From Pseudomonas sp. R5(2019) (GTDB lineage: Bacteria > Pseudomonadota > Gammaproteobacteria > Pseudomonadales > Pseudomonadaceae), in contig NZ_JAAAMT010000004.1 of assembly GCF_009905435.1 (NCBI RefSeq), positions 1 to 64,000 of the forward strand: DNA of 64,000 bases, given 5' to 3'. A program made the position numbers and the translations under genes. The notes beneath the pieces are model-generated. The model saw only the letters and a program-made list of their open reading frames with translations. It was not told the DNA's origin and did no database searches. Of this stretch, positions 47,061 through 56,710 are shown piece by piece (position 1 is the first letter of the stretch; each line of letters opens with the position of its first letter).

Positions 47061-47243
47061 ATGGCTGTTCAGCAGAACAAAAAATCCCGCTCTGCCCGTG
47101 ACATGCGCCGTTCGCACGACGCTCTCTCGGAGAACGCTCTGTCCGTAGAGAAAACCACTGGTGAAGTGCACCTGCGTCACCACGTATCGCCAGAAGGCGT
47201 ATACCGTGGTCGTAAAGTGATCGACAAGGGCGCTGACGAGTAA
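47061..47243 (+). CDS. rpmF: 50S ribosomal protein L32
   Basis: A 60-residue basic protein, ribosomal protein L32 ([21 protein letters not shown] at the start and [20 protein letters not shown] at the end). It lacks the four zinc-binding cysteines, as in E. coli L32. AGGAG precedes the ATG. It is 3 nt upstream of plsX. Confidence 0.96.
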
Positions 47244-47246
47244 TCC

Positions 47247-48257
47247 TTGTCCGCTCAGATCATCGCGATCGACGCAATGGGCGGGGACTTCGGTCCCCGC
47301 AACATTGTTCAGGCCAGTCTTGCCTGTCTTAATGCTACGCCCTCGCTGCACCTGACCCTTGTCGGTCAACCCTCCCTCCTTGAAGAATTGATTGCTGACC
47401 ATTCGGCAGCGGATCGCTCGCGCCTGACGATTGTGGCAGCCAGTGAAGTCATTGGCATGGACGAAAAGCCTTCCCAGGCGTTGCGTGGCAAGCCCGATTC
47501 TTCGATGCGGGTGGCGCTGCAGTTACTGCGTGACGGCAAGGTGCAAGCCTGCGTGAGTGCCGGCAATACCGGTGCGCTGATGGCATTGTCGCGCTATGTG
47601 CTCAAGACCTTGCCGGGCATTGATCGCCCGGCGATGGTGGCCGCCATTCCCACTCAGACCGGTTATTGCCAGTTGCTGGATCTGGGGGCCAATGTCGATT
47701 GCAGTGCCGAGAACCTCTACCAGTTTGCGGTCATGGGGTCCGTCGCGGCGCAGGTGTTGGGTATATCCCGGCCGCGGGTGGCATTGCTCAATGTCGGCAC
47801 CGAAGACATCAAGGGTAACCAGCAGGTCAAGCTGGCGGCCAGTTTGTTGCAGGGTGCGCGTGGGTTGAACTACATCGGCTTTATTGAAGGTGATGGGCTC
47901 TATCGCGGTGAAGCGGATGTGGTGGTGTGCGACGGCTTTGTCGGCAATATTCTGCTCAAGTCCAGCGAAGGGCTGGCAACCATGATTGCTGCGCGAATCG
48001 AGGCGCTGTTCAAGGTTAATGTGGCGTCGCGTATCGCCGGTGCGGTGGCGATGCCGTTGCTCAGGCGCTTGCGGGCTGACCTGGCGCCTGCGCGGCATAA
48101 CGGTGCGAGCTTTCTCGGGTTGCAGGGCATTGTGGTCAAAAGCCATGGTTCGGCGGGTGTGCAGGGTTTCCAGAGTGCGATTCAGTGCGCGCTGGTCGAG
48201 ATTCAGGAGAATCTGCCCGAGCGTCTGCATGGTCGTCTTGAAGACCTGTTGCTTTAG
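47247..48257 (+). CDS. plsX: Phosphate acyltransferase PlsX
   Basis: A 336-residue enzyme that turns acyl-ACP into acyl-phosphate for phospholipid synthesis. The N-terminal [17 protein letters not shown] and the C-terminal [21 protein letters not shown] are diagnostic. The start appears to be TTG 47247, right after the rpmF stop and without a clear ribosome site, suggesting coupled translation. It leads into the fatty-acid biosynthesis genes. Confidence 0.93.
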   Translation: MSAQIIAIDAMGGDFGPRNIVQASLACLNATPSLHLTLVGQPSLLEELIADHSAADRSRLTIVAASEVIGMDEKPSQALRGKPDSSMRVALQLLRDGKVQACVSAGNTGALMALSRYVLKTLPGIDRPAMVAAIPTQTGYCQLLDLGANVDCSAENLYQFAVMGSVAAQVLGISRPRVALLNVGTEDIKGNQQVKLAASLLQGARGLNYIGFIEGDGLYRGEADVVVCDGFVGNILLKSSEGLATMIAARIEALFKVNVASRIAGAVAMPLLRRLRADLAPARHNGASFLGLQGIVVKSHGSAGVQGFQSAIQCALVEIQENLPERLHGRLEDLLL

Positions 48258-48327
48258 TCATATTCCGCGGGAAGTGGTTAAATGTGACCGCATGGTTTTC
48301 GATACCATCCAAAACAGAGTTTCTCGC

Positions 48328-48344
48328 GAGCAGCCAGGCTGCTC
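48328..48344 (+). other. Hairpin between plsX and fabD
   Basis: A 7-bp perfect stem (GAGCAGC at 48328-48334 with GCTGCTC at 48338-48344) followed by GTTCTTTATTT. It could be a weak terminator or attenuator in the 127-bp plsX-fabD spacer. The T-run is interrupted. Confidence 0.4.
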
Positions 48345-48384
48345 GTTCTTTATTTCGCCGACAAGATCACTAGGGGCTTGTTCA

Positions 48385-49323
48385 ATGTCTGCATCCCTCG
48401 CATTCGTCTTTCCCGGTCAAGGTTCTCAATCGCTCGGCATGCTCGCCGAATTGGGTGCGCAGCATAAGCTGGTCGCCGACACCTTCCAGGAGGCCTCCGA
48501 GGCTTTGGGCTATGACCTTTGGGCGCTGACCCAGCAAGGTCCGGAAGAGCAACTCAATCAAACCGACAAAACCCAGCCGGCCATTCTGACCGCCTCCACC
48601 GCCTTGTGGCGCCTGTGGCTGGCGGAAGGCGGCGCACGTCCTGCGTATGTCGCCGGTCACAGCCTGGGCGAATACAGCGCGCTGGTTGCCGCTGGCAGCC
48701 TCACGCTGGCTGATGCGGCCAGGCTGGTCGAGCGTCGCGGTCAATTGATGCAAAAGGCCGTGCCGGCCGGGCAGGGTGGCATGGCCGCCATTCTCGGTCT
48801 GGAAGATGCCGATGTGCTGGCTGCCTGTGCAGAAGCTGCGCAGGGTGAAGTCGTCAGTGCCGTCAATTTCAACTCGCCAGGCCAAGTGGTTATTGCCGGT
48901 GCCAAGGCTGCGGTCGAGCGCGCCATCGAGCTGTGCAAGGCGAAGGGCGCCAAGCGTGCCTTGCCGTTGCCGGTCAGTGTGCCCTCGCACTGTGCGTTGA
49001 TGCAGCCCGCTGCCGAGCGTTTTGCCGATGCCGTGGCCGCTGTTGCCTGGCAAGCGCCGCAAATCCCGCTGGTGCAGAACGTCAGCGCCGCTGAAGCGAC
49101 CGACCTGGACGCCCTCAAGCGCGATCTGCTGGCTCAGCTGTACATGCCTGTACGCTGGGTTGAATCGGTCCAGTACCTCGCAGGCGAAGGCGCCACCCAG
49201 CTGGTCGAGTGCGGTCCGGGCAAGGTCCTTGCAGGTCTTAACAAGCGCTGCGCTGACGGCGTGAACACTTTCAACCTCAACACCCCAGACGCTTTCGCTG
49301 CCGCCCGTGCAGCGCTGGCCTGA
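48385..49323 (+). CDS. fabD: Malonyl-CoA:ACP transacylase FabD
   Basis: A 312-residue enzyme that loads malonate from CoA to ACP. It opens LAFVFPGQGSQSLGML, has the GHSLGEYSAL nucleophile motif (Ser93), the active-site His in PVSVPSHCALM, and a C-terminal ECGPGKVLAGL. The ATG at 48385 is preceded by AGGGG. A longer frame upstream overlapping plsX is spurious. It is 17 nt upstream of fabG. Confidence 0.97.
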   Translation: MSASLAFVFPGQGSQSLGMLAELGAQHKLVADTFQEASEALGYDLWALTQQGPEEQLNQTDKTQPAILTASTALWRLWLAEGGARPAYVAGHSLGEYSALVAAGSLTLADAARLVERRGQLMQKAVPAGQGGMAAILGLEDADVLAACAEAAQGEVVSAVNFNSPGQVVIAGAKAAVERAIELCKAKGAKRALPLPVSVPSHCALMQPAAERFADAVAAVAWQAPQIPLVQNVSAAEATDLDALKRDLLAQLYMPVRWVESVQYLAGEGATQLVECGPGKVLAGLNKRCADGVNTFNLNTPDAFAAARAALA

Positions 49324-49340
49324 ATCAAGGAGAAGCTTGC

Positions 49341-50081
49341 ATGAGCCTGCAAGGTAAAGTTGCACTGGTTACCGGTGCGAGCCGCGGCATTGGCCAAGCC
49401 ATTGCCTTGGAATTGGGCCGCCTGGGCGCCACTGTCATCGGTACGGCCACCTCGGCATCCGGTGCCGAGCGCATCGCTGCAACCCTCAAGGAGCACGGCA
49501 TCACCGGTACCGGCCTTGAGCTGAACGTGACCAGCGACGAGTCTGTGGCCGCGACCCTGGCTGCTATTCAAGAGCAGTACGGCGTACCGACCATCCTGGT
49601 CAATAATGCTGGCATCACCCGCGATAACCTGATGTTGCGCATGAAAGATGACGAGTGGTACGACGTGATCGATACCAACCTCAACAGCCTGTTCCGTCTG
49701 TCCAAGGCGGTGCTGCGCGGCATGACCAAGGCGCGCTGGGGCCGGATCATCAGTATTGGCTCGGTGGTGGGTGCCATGGGCAACGTCGGCCAAGTAAACT
49801 ATGCTGCGGCCAAGGCGGGTCTGGAAGGTTTCAGTCGCGCGCTGGCGCGTGAAGTCGGTTCCCGTGCAATCACAGTCAACTCGGTGGCGCCAGGCTTCAT
49901 TGACACCGACATGACTCGCGAACTGCCGGAAGCCCAGCGTGACGCACTGTTGACGCAGATCCCGCTGGGACGTCTGGGCCAGGCTCAGGAAATCGCCAAT
50001 GTGGTCGCTTTCCTGGCTTCGGAAGGTGCAGGTTACGTGACTGGCGCTACAATTCCGGTCAACGGCGGCATGTACATGTAA
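49341..50081 (+). CDS. fabG: 3-oxoacyl-[ACP] reductase FabG
   Basis: A 246-residue short-chain dehydrogenase, the NADPH-dependent first reduction in fatty-acid elongation. Cofactor loop TGASRGIG (11-18), LVNNAGITRDNLMLRMK, catalytic Ser141, Tyr154 and Lys158 (QVNYAAAKAG), and the C-terminal GYVTGATIPVNGGMYM are all present. AAGGAGAAG precedes the ATG. Confidence 0.97.
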   Translation: MSLQGKVALVTGASRGIGQAIALELGRLGATVIGTATSASGAERIAATLKEHGITGTGLELNVTSDESVAATLAAIQEQYGVPTILVNNAGITRDNLMLRMKDDEWYDVIDTNLNSLFRLSKAVLRGMTKARWGRIISIGSVVGAMGNVGQVNYAAAKAGLEGFSRALAREVGSRAITVNSVAPGFIDTDMTRELPEAQRDALLTQIPLGRLGQAQEIANVVAFLASEGAGYVTGATIPVNGGMYM

Positions 50082-50275
50082 TCGAATGTGACGGATTGCT
50101 TCAAAAAAATGTCATACGTGCTGTCTAAAATCCGTTATAAAGCTGCAATCAAATTCTAGTCAGCGGGTGGGTGTGGAGCAGGGGCGACGCTTTCAGCTTG
50201 AAAAGCCAGGCTCTTTCTATAAACTTACACACCGGCCAGCTGCCTGACTATGTCCATTAGGAGTGAAAACAAGGT
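50082..50275 (+). promoter_or_regulatory. acpP upstream region with RgsA-complementary ribosome site
   Basis: A 194-bp AT-rich spacer between fabG and acpP. Promoter-like sequence (TAAAAT at 50126-50131, TATAAA at 50136-50141) is present without a good -35. The ribosome site AGGAG (50259-50263) lies inside 50254-50274, which is complementary to the core of the RgsA sRNA encoded at 56541-56561. Confidence 0.55.
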
Positions 50276-50512
50276 ATGAGCACCATCGAAGAACGCGTCA
50301 AGAAAATCGTCGCCGAGCAACTGGGCGTTAAAGAAGAAGAAGTGGTTAACACTGCTTCTTTCGTAGAAGATCTGGGTGCCGATTCCCTTGATACCGTTGA
50401 GCTGGTGATGGCTCTGGAAGAGGAATTCGAGACCGAAATCCCTGACGAAGAAGCCGAGAAGATCACTACTGTTCAAGCAGCTATCGATTACGTCACCTCT
50501 CACCAGGCGTAA
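50276..50512 (+). CDS. acpP: Acyl carrier protein AcpP
   Basis: A 78-residue acidic protein with the phosphopantetheine Ser37 in [10 protein letters not shown]. It is the carrier for all fatty-acid synthesis intermediates and a donor for lipid A. Its length and sequence are nearly those of E. coli AcpP. A separate AT-rich leader with a strong AGGAG site upstream indicates its own promoter in addition to read-through from fabG. A terminator follows, which gives a high-abundance short transcript. Confidence 0.98.
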   Translation: MSTIEERVKKIVAEQLGVKEEEVVNTASFVEDLGADSLDTVELVMALEEEFETEIPDEEAEKITTVQAAIDYVTSHQA

Positions 50513-50540
50513 GACGTTGTAATCGTCGCTTCTTGTCATG

Positions 50541-50577
50541 GAAAAACCGCACTGCCTTAACTGGCGTGCGGTTTTTT
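50541..50577 (+). terminator. Rho-independent terminator after acpP
   Basis: An 11-bp stem (AAAAACCGCAC at 50542-50552 with GTGCGGTTTTT at 50566-50576) followed by T residues, 30 nt after the acpP stop. Confidence 0.9.
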
Positions 50578-50623
50578 CTTTAGACGGGATGCCTGACGTC
50601 GTTCATAGAATAAGGAGAGTGCT

Positions 50624-51868
50624 GTGTCGCGTAGACGCGTTGTGGTCACTGGTATGGGTATGCTGTCGCCACTGGGTACGGATGTGCCGAGCAGTTGGCA
50701 GGGCATTCTGGCTGGCCGCAGTGGCATTGGTCTGATTGAGCATACTGACCTATCTGCCTACTCCACCCGTTTTGGCGGCTCGGTCAAGGACTTCAAGGTT
50801 GATGAATACCTTTCAGTCAAGGAAGCCCGCAAACTCGATTTGTTCATCCAGTACGGCCTGGCGGCCGGTTTCCAGGCGGTGCGCAATTCTGGCCTGGAAG
50901 TCACCGATGCCAACCGTGAGCGCATTGGCGTGGCCATGGGCTCGGGTATCGGCGGTCTGACCAATATCGAAGAAACCAGTCGGACCTTGCATGAACAAGG
51001 GCCGCGGCGTATTTCGCCGTTCTTTGTGCCTGGCTCGATCATCAATATGATTTCAGGGTTTCTGTCCATCCACCTGGGTGCGCAGGGTCCCAACTACGCC
51101 ATCGCCACGGCGTGTACCACCGGTACGCACTGCATTGGCATGGCAGCTCGCAATATTGCCTTCGGTGAAGCGGATGTGATGATCGCCGGTGGCGCTGAAA
51201 TGGCGGCCTGCGGTCTGGGTATGGGCGGTTTTGGCGCCGCGCGTGCCTTGTCGACCCGCAATGACGAGCCAACGCGTGCGAGCCGTCCGTGGGACAAGGG
51301 CCGCGATGGCTTCGTGCTGTCCGACGGTGCCGGTGCGCTGGTGCTCGAAGAACTCGAGCATGCCAAGGCTCGCGGCGCCACCATCTATGCCGAGCTGGTG
51401 GGCTTTGGCATGAGTGGTGATGCCTACCATATGACCTCCCCGCCGGAAGACGGTGCCGGTGCTGCACGCTGCATGGTCAACGCCTTGCGCGATGCCGGCA
51501 TGGATGCCAGTCAGGTGAGCTACATCAACGCCCATGGCACCTCGACGCCGGCAGGCGATCTGGCTGAAGTCCAGGCCATCAAGTCGGTATTTGGCGAGCA
51601 TGCCTACAAGCTGGCTGTCAGCTCGACCAAGTCCATGACCGGCCACCTGTTGGGGGCTGCTGGTGCGGTGGAGGCGATTTTCAGCGTGCTGGCCATCAAC
51701 GGCCAAGTGGCGCCGCCGACCATCAACCTGGATGAGCCGGATGAAGGCTGCGACCTGAACTTCGTGCCTCATGAAGCACGCAACATGCCGATCGATGTGG
51801 TGCTCTCCAACTCGTTCGGTTTTGGCGGTACCAATGGCTCTCTGGTGTTCAGCCGGTTCGTCGGTTGA
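50624..51868 (+). CDS. fabF: 3-oxoacyl-[ACP] synthase II FabF
   Basis: A 414-residue condensing enzyme that elongates acyl-ACP with malonyl-ACP. The Cys-His-His triad is visible: Cys164 in ATACTTGTH, His in [11 protein letters not shown], and His in [11 protein letters not shown]. It ends overlapping pabC by 4 nt. The start is GTG (GTG TCG CGT) with AAGGAGAG just upstream. Confidence 0.97.
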   Translation: MSRRRVVVTGMGMLSPLGTDVPSSWQGILAGRSGIGLIEHTDLSAYSTRFGGSVKDFKVDEYLSVKEARKLDLFIQYGLAAGFQAVRNSGLEVTDANRERIGVAMGSGIGGLTNIEETSRTLHEQGPRRISPFFVPGSIINMISGFLSIHLGAQGPNYAIATACTTGTHCIGMAARNIAFGEADVMIAGGAEMAACGLGMGGFGAARALSTRNDEPTRASRPWDKGRDGFVLSDGAGALVLEELEHAKARGATIYAELVGFGMSGDAYHMTSPPEDGAGAARCMVNALRDAGMDASQVSYINAHGTSTPAGDLAEVQAIKSVFGEHAYKLAVSSTKSMTGHLLGAAGAVEAIFSVLAINGQVAPPTINLDEPDEGCDLNFVPHEARNMPIDVVLSNSFGFGGTNGSLVFSRFVG

Positions 51869-52683
51869 TGCACAGTTGGGTCGATGGTCAATCGGCTGAT
51901 GCCCTCTCGCTGAAAAGCCGGGGGCTGGCCTATGGCGATGGGTTGTTTGAAACCATTGCCGTCAAGGCGGGGCATCCACTGTTGCTGGAGTTGCACCTGC
52001 AGCGCCTGGCGCTGGGGTGCCAGCGTCTGGGCATCGCTGCGGACCAGGCCCTGGTTCGCAGTGAGGTGTGTGCCTACGCGGCGGGTATGGGCGAGGGCGT
52101 GCTGAAGTTGATCCTCGTCCGTGGCGACAGCCAGCGCGGTTATGCGCCGGACCCTCATGCACCCGCTCGCAGAATCCTGCAGGCCAGTCCGCCTGCGGCG
52201 TACCCGGCAAGTCATGCTGAGCTCGGCGTACGCCTGTACCCCTGCAAAACCCGACTGGCGGAACAGCCGCTCCTGGCCGGTCTCAAACACCTTAATCGCC
52301 TGGAGCAGGTGTTGGCTCGCGCCGAGTGGCACGACAGCGAACACGCCGAAGGGTTGATGCTGGATACCTCGGGGCGGCTGATCGAAGGGGTGTACAGCAA
52401 TCTGTTTCTGGTCAGGGACGGGCAGCTCCTGACGGCTGATCTGAGCCGTTGCGGTGTCGCGGGCGTCATGCGTGCGGCGCTGCTGGAGCAGGCGCCGAGC
52501 CTGGGGTTGTCTGTCAGCATCGCTGAACTATACCCGCAGGATCTGGAACATGCGGACGAAGTGTTTGTCTGCAATAGCGTGTACGGCATCTGGCCGGTCC
52601 GCGCCTTCACATCACTGAACTGGTCGGCGGGTCCTGTCACCCGTAAACTTCAGCACATTGCCCGCGCGCTATTGGATATTTGA
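51865..52683 (+). CDS. pabC: Aminodeoxychorismate lyase PabC
   Basis: A 272-residue PLP enzyme of fold type IV that releases 4-aminobenzoate and pyruvate from aminodeoxychorismate, in folate synthesis. [16 protein letters not shown] at the N-terminus, the PLP Lys in [13 protein letters not shown], and the [21 protein letters not shown] segment are typical. It overlaps fabF by 4 nt and lies 3 nt from mltG. Confidence 0.92.
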   Translation: MMHSWVDGQSADALSLKSRGLAYGDGLFETIAVKAGHPLLLELHLQRLALGCQRLGIAADQALVRSEVCAYAAGMGEGVLKLILVRGDSQRGYAPDPHAPARRILQASPPAAYPASHAELGVRLYPCKTRLAEQPLLAGLKHLNRLEQVLARAEWHDSEHAEGLMLDTSGRLIEGVYSNLFLVRDGQLLTADLSRCGVAGVMRAALLEQAPSLGLSVSIAELYPQDLEHADEVFVCNSVYGIWPVRAFTSLNWSAGPVTRKLQHIARALLDI

Positions 52684-52686
52684 GTT

Positions 52687-53832
52687 GTGATACGTAAATT
52701 CTTGGTGCTGCTGGAAACAGGTCTGATTCTGGCAGGCCTGATGTTGGGATTGGCTGCCTGGAAAATGCAGTCAGCCCTGGAGCAGGCCTTGATCCTGCCG
52801 CAGGAACAACTGCTGGAAGTGCCCAAAGGTTCGACACCGACTCGGGTGTTCTATCAGCTCGAGGCCAACGGCATCATCGATGATGCGTTCTGGCTGCGCC
52901 TGTACTGGCGCTTCAATCTGGCTGGCACGCCCCTGCACAAGGGTGAGTACCGCTTGGCGCCGGGTATGAGCGTGCGGGACCTGCTGGGTGTCTGGCAGCG
53001 TGGCGAGATGGTCCAGTACAGCCTGACCCTGGTCGAAGGCTGGAACTTCCGCCAGCTGCGCGCCGCCCTGGTCAAGCAGGAGAAGCTCGAGCAAACCCTG
53101 AACGGGCTGAGTGACGCCCAGGTGATGGAAAAACTCGGCCACCGTGGCATTTTCCCCGAGGGGCGGTTCTTCCCCGATACCTATCGTTTCGTGCGTGGCA
53201 TGAGTGACGTCGAGTTGCTCCAGCAAGCCTACGCACGCCTTGAGGATGTTTTGGCCAAGGAGTGGAACGCCCGTTCGCCACAAACGCCTTACCGCGACCC
53301 TTACCAGGCGCTGATCATGGCCTCCCTGGTTGAAAAGGAAACCGGCGTTCCTCAGGAGCGTGGGCAGATTGCCGGCGTGTTTGTACGGCGCATGCAAATC
53401 GGCATGCAATTGCAAACCGACCCGACGGTCATCTACGGCATGGGCGAGCGCTACAATGGCAAGCTCACCCGCTCGGATCTGCGTGAGTCGACGCCCTATA
53501 ACACCTATGTGATTTCCGGATTGCCGCCGACGCCGATTTCAATGGTCGGTCGCGAGGCGATTCATGCAGCGCTCAACCCGGCGGCGGGCAGCAGCTTGTA
53601 TTTCGTTGCGCGTGGTGACGGCAGCCATGTCTTTTCCGATGACCTTGATGCGCATAATTCCGCCGTGCGCGAATACCAGCTCAAGCGCCGCGCCGATTAT
53701 CGCTCAAGCCCCGCGCCCAGCGATGATGAGGCCACCCAGCCGCCGGCGGGCAGCGGTGCTCAGCCGGACCCGGAGGCAGAGTCCGCACCTGCAGCTGAGT
53801 CGGCCGAAACTTCGCAACAAGATGCGCAATAA
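52687..53832 (+). CDS. mltG: Endolytic murein transglycosylase MltG
   Basis: A 381-residue YceG-like protein that cuts nascent glycan strands and so sets their length. One N-terminal membrane helix (LLETGLILAGLMLGLAAW) is followed by a LysM-like domain and the YceG catalytic domain. The catalytic Glu is in ASLVEKETGVPQERG (near residue 217-219). A C-terminal tail of about 40 residues is disordered and rich in P, A and E. It starts with GTG 3 nt after pabC. Confidence 0.93.
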   Translation: MIRKFLVLLETGLILAGLMLGLAAWKMQSALEQALILPQEQLLEVPKGSTPTRVFYQLEANGIIDDAFWLRLYWRFNLAGTPLHKGEYRLAPGMSVRDLLGVWQRGEMVQYSLTLVEGWNFRQLRAALVKQEKLEQTLNGLSDAQVMEKLGHRGIFPEGRFFPDTYRFVRGMSDVELLQQAYARLEDVLAKEWNARSPQTPYRDPYQALIMASLVEKETGVPQERGQIAGVFVRRMQIGMQLQTDPTVIYGMGERYNGKLTRSDLRESTPYNTYVISGLPPTPISMVGREAIHAALNPAAGSSLYFVARGDGSHVFSDDLDAHNSAVREYQLKRRADYRSSPAPSDDEATQPPAGSGAQPDPEAESAPAAESAETSQQDAQ

Positions 53833-53842
53833 CCCACTGTAA

Positions 53843-55463
<1,621 letters not shown>

Positions 55464-55504
55464 GGCACGGACTCCAGGCAGTCGGTCGCAACGAGGAAGC
55501 GCCT

Positions 55505-55696
55505 GTGAACCAACCTGTAAGCCCCGGTCCGCGCAATGGCATCCTGTCTCTGACGATCAAGGGCAAGGCGGTGTTGTACGCCAGTGCGGCGGGTGTCGGC
55601 GTGCAGTTCAATGAAGGCGACAACACCGCCCGCGATAAAATCGAAACCTACCTGGCCGGTGCCTTGAAGTCCGACCGTCCCACTCACACGATGTAA
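55505..55696 (+). CDS. pilZ: PilZ homologue with in-frame internal deletion
   Basis: A 63-residue product in the pilZ locus between holB and tatD. The N-terminal part (NGILSLTIKGKAVLYA) and the C-terminal part (AAGVGVQFNEGDN, then ALKSDRPTHTM) match the two ends of type IV pilus protein PilZ, normally about 118 residues. About 55 residues between them, most of the beta-barrel, are missing, while the frame is kept. The start GTG 55505 fits. PilZ in P. aeruginosa is needed for pilus assembly via PilB and FimX. Function here is doubtful. It could be a real loss or an assembly artefact. Confidence 0.78.
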   Translation: MNQPVSPGPRNGILSLTIKGKAVLYASAAGVGVQFNEGDNTARDKIETYLAGALKSDRPTHTM

Positions 55697-55711
55697 GTAG
55701 CCATTCCTGCC

Positions 55712-56491
55712 ATGCTTGTAGATTCCCATTGCCACCTGGACCGTCTCGACCTCACCGCGCATCAGGGCTCTCTTGATGCTGCCCTGGAGGCCGCGCGAGC
55801 GCGGGGTGTAGGCCATTTCCTCTGCATTGGCGTGAGTGCCGATAATGCCGCGGCCGTCAAGGGCCTGGCCGAGCGCTATGCCGATGTGGATTGTTCGGTG
55901 GGCATTCACCCGCTGGACCTTGAACCGGGCGCCGAGCCAGCGCTGGATTGGCTGTTGCGTGAACTCAACCACCCGCAGGTGGTGGCCATTGGCGAAACCG
56001 GCCTGGATTACCACTACGAGCCTGAAGCGGCCGAGTTGCAGCAGGCCTCCTTTCGGCTCCACCTGCAAGCGGCGCAGATCACCGGCAAGCCGGTCATTGT
56101 GCATACCCGCGCGGCGCGCGCCGATACCCTGGAGTTGTTGCGTGAGGCGGCGTTGCCGCAGGCCGGCGTGCTGCACTGTTTCACTGAAGACTGGGAGATG
56201 GCCAAGGCCGCCCTGGATCTGGGTTTCTATATCTCGCTCTCGGGGATTGTCACTTTCCGCAATGCCGACGCCCTGCGTGACGTGGCGCGTCAGGTGCCGG
56301 CAGATCGCCTGCTGGTGGAAACCGATTCCCCTTACCTGGCGCCGATCCCATACCGCGGCAAGCCAAACCTGCCGCAATACGTGCGGGAAGTGGCCGAGTA
56401 CCTGGCCATGCTCAGAGGGGAGCCGTTCGAGCGCTTCGCGCAGCAAACCACCGCCAACTTCAAGCGGCTGTTCCCGCTGGCGCGCGTCTGA
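55712..56491 (+). CDS. tatD: TatD-family metal-dependent hydrolase
   Basis: A 259-residue TIM-barrel hydrolase; TatD proteins are 3'-5' exonucleases acting on DNA or RNA. Metal ligands are visible: DSHCHLD at the N-terminus, Glu in AIGETGLDYHY, His in VIVHTRAA, His in LHCFTEDW, and Asp in LVETDSPYLAP. Length is normal. Last gene of the long plus-strand block. The sRNA rgsA lies directly downstream on the opposite strand. Confidence 0.94.
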   Translation: MLVDSHCHLDRLDLTAHQGSLDAALEAARARGVGHFLCIGVSADNAAAVKGLAERYADVDCSVGIHPLDLEPGAEPALDWLLRELNHPQVVAIGETGLDYHYEPEAAELQQASFRLHLQAAQITGKPVIVHTRAARADTLELLREAALPQAGVLHCFTEDWEMAKAALDLGFYISLSGIVTFRNADALRDVARQVPADRLLVETDSPYLAPIPYRGKPNLPQYVREVAEYLAMLRGEPFERFAQQTTANFKRLFPLARV

Positions 56492-56500
56492 ACGGCAGGC

Positions 56501-56536
56501 AAAAAAAACCCGGGTTCTGGGGGGTGAATCCGGGTT
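56501..56536 (-). terminator. Terminator of rgsA
   Basis: On the minus strand, AACCCGG (56536-56530) pairs with CCGGGTT (56513-56507), and a run of eight T follows (to 56501). It also serves as a 3' boundary for the convergent tatD side. Confidence 0.88.
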
Positions 56537-56620
56537 AAGACCATTAGGAGTAAAACAAAGGCGAGCGTTCCTTGGACACCTTTATCGGCGCGTCATTTGG
56601 GGGGGGTATGTCGCGCCAAC
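56501..56620 (-). ncRNA. rgsA: RgsA small regulatory RNA
   Basis: I identify this as RgsA (P16), an Hfq-binding, RpoS-dependent Pseudomonas sRNA that in P. aeruginosa lies between PA2958 and tatD, the same place as here. The minus strand shows a RpoS-like -10, an RNA of about 120 nt (the reported size), a single-stranded core CCTTTGTTTTACTCCTAATG, and a terminator ending in eight T. The core pairs with the acpP ribosome site. The ends are predicted, not mapped. Confidence 0.82.
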
Positions 56621-56626
56621 ACTTCA

Positions 56627-56633
56627 AGTATTG
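56627..56633 (-). promoter_or_regulatory. RpoS-type -10 of rgsA
   Basis: Minus-strand CCAATACTTGA resembles the RpoS extended -10 (KCTAYACTTAA). It sits 7 nt before the predicted start, which gives a 120-nt RNA. It lies inside the inverted repeat TCGCGCCAA/TTGGCGCGA (56611-56619 with 56641-56649). Confidence 0.55.
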
Positions 56634-56710
56634 GCGAGTCTTGGCGCGATTCCACTGCGGGGTGGGTGTTTTTTAAACAGATTTGGAATACGTCCAAGTC
56701 GGCCAGGTAA

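Noticed and set aside
47986..48384. Upstream extension of the fabD frame overlapping plsX
   Set aside because: FabD similarity starts at the ATG 48385, and the extension is a shadow of plsX.
56541..56561. A second copy of the acpP leader without a gene behind it
   Set aside because: The match is better explained as the antisense core of RgsA on the minus strand.
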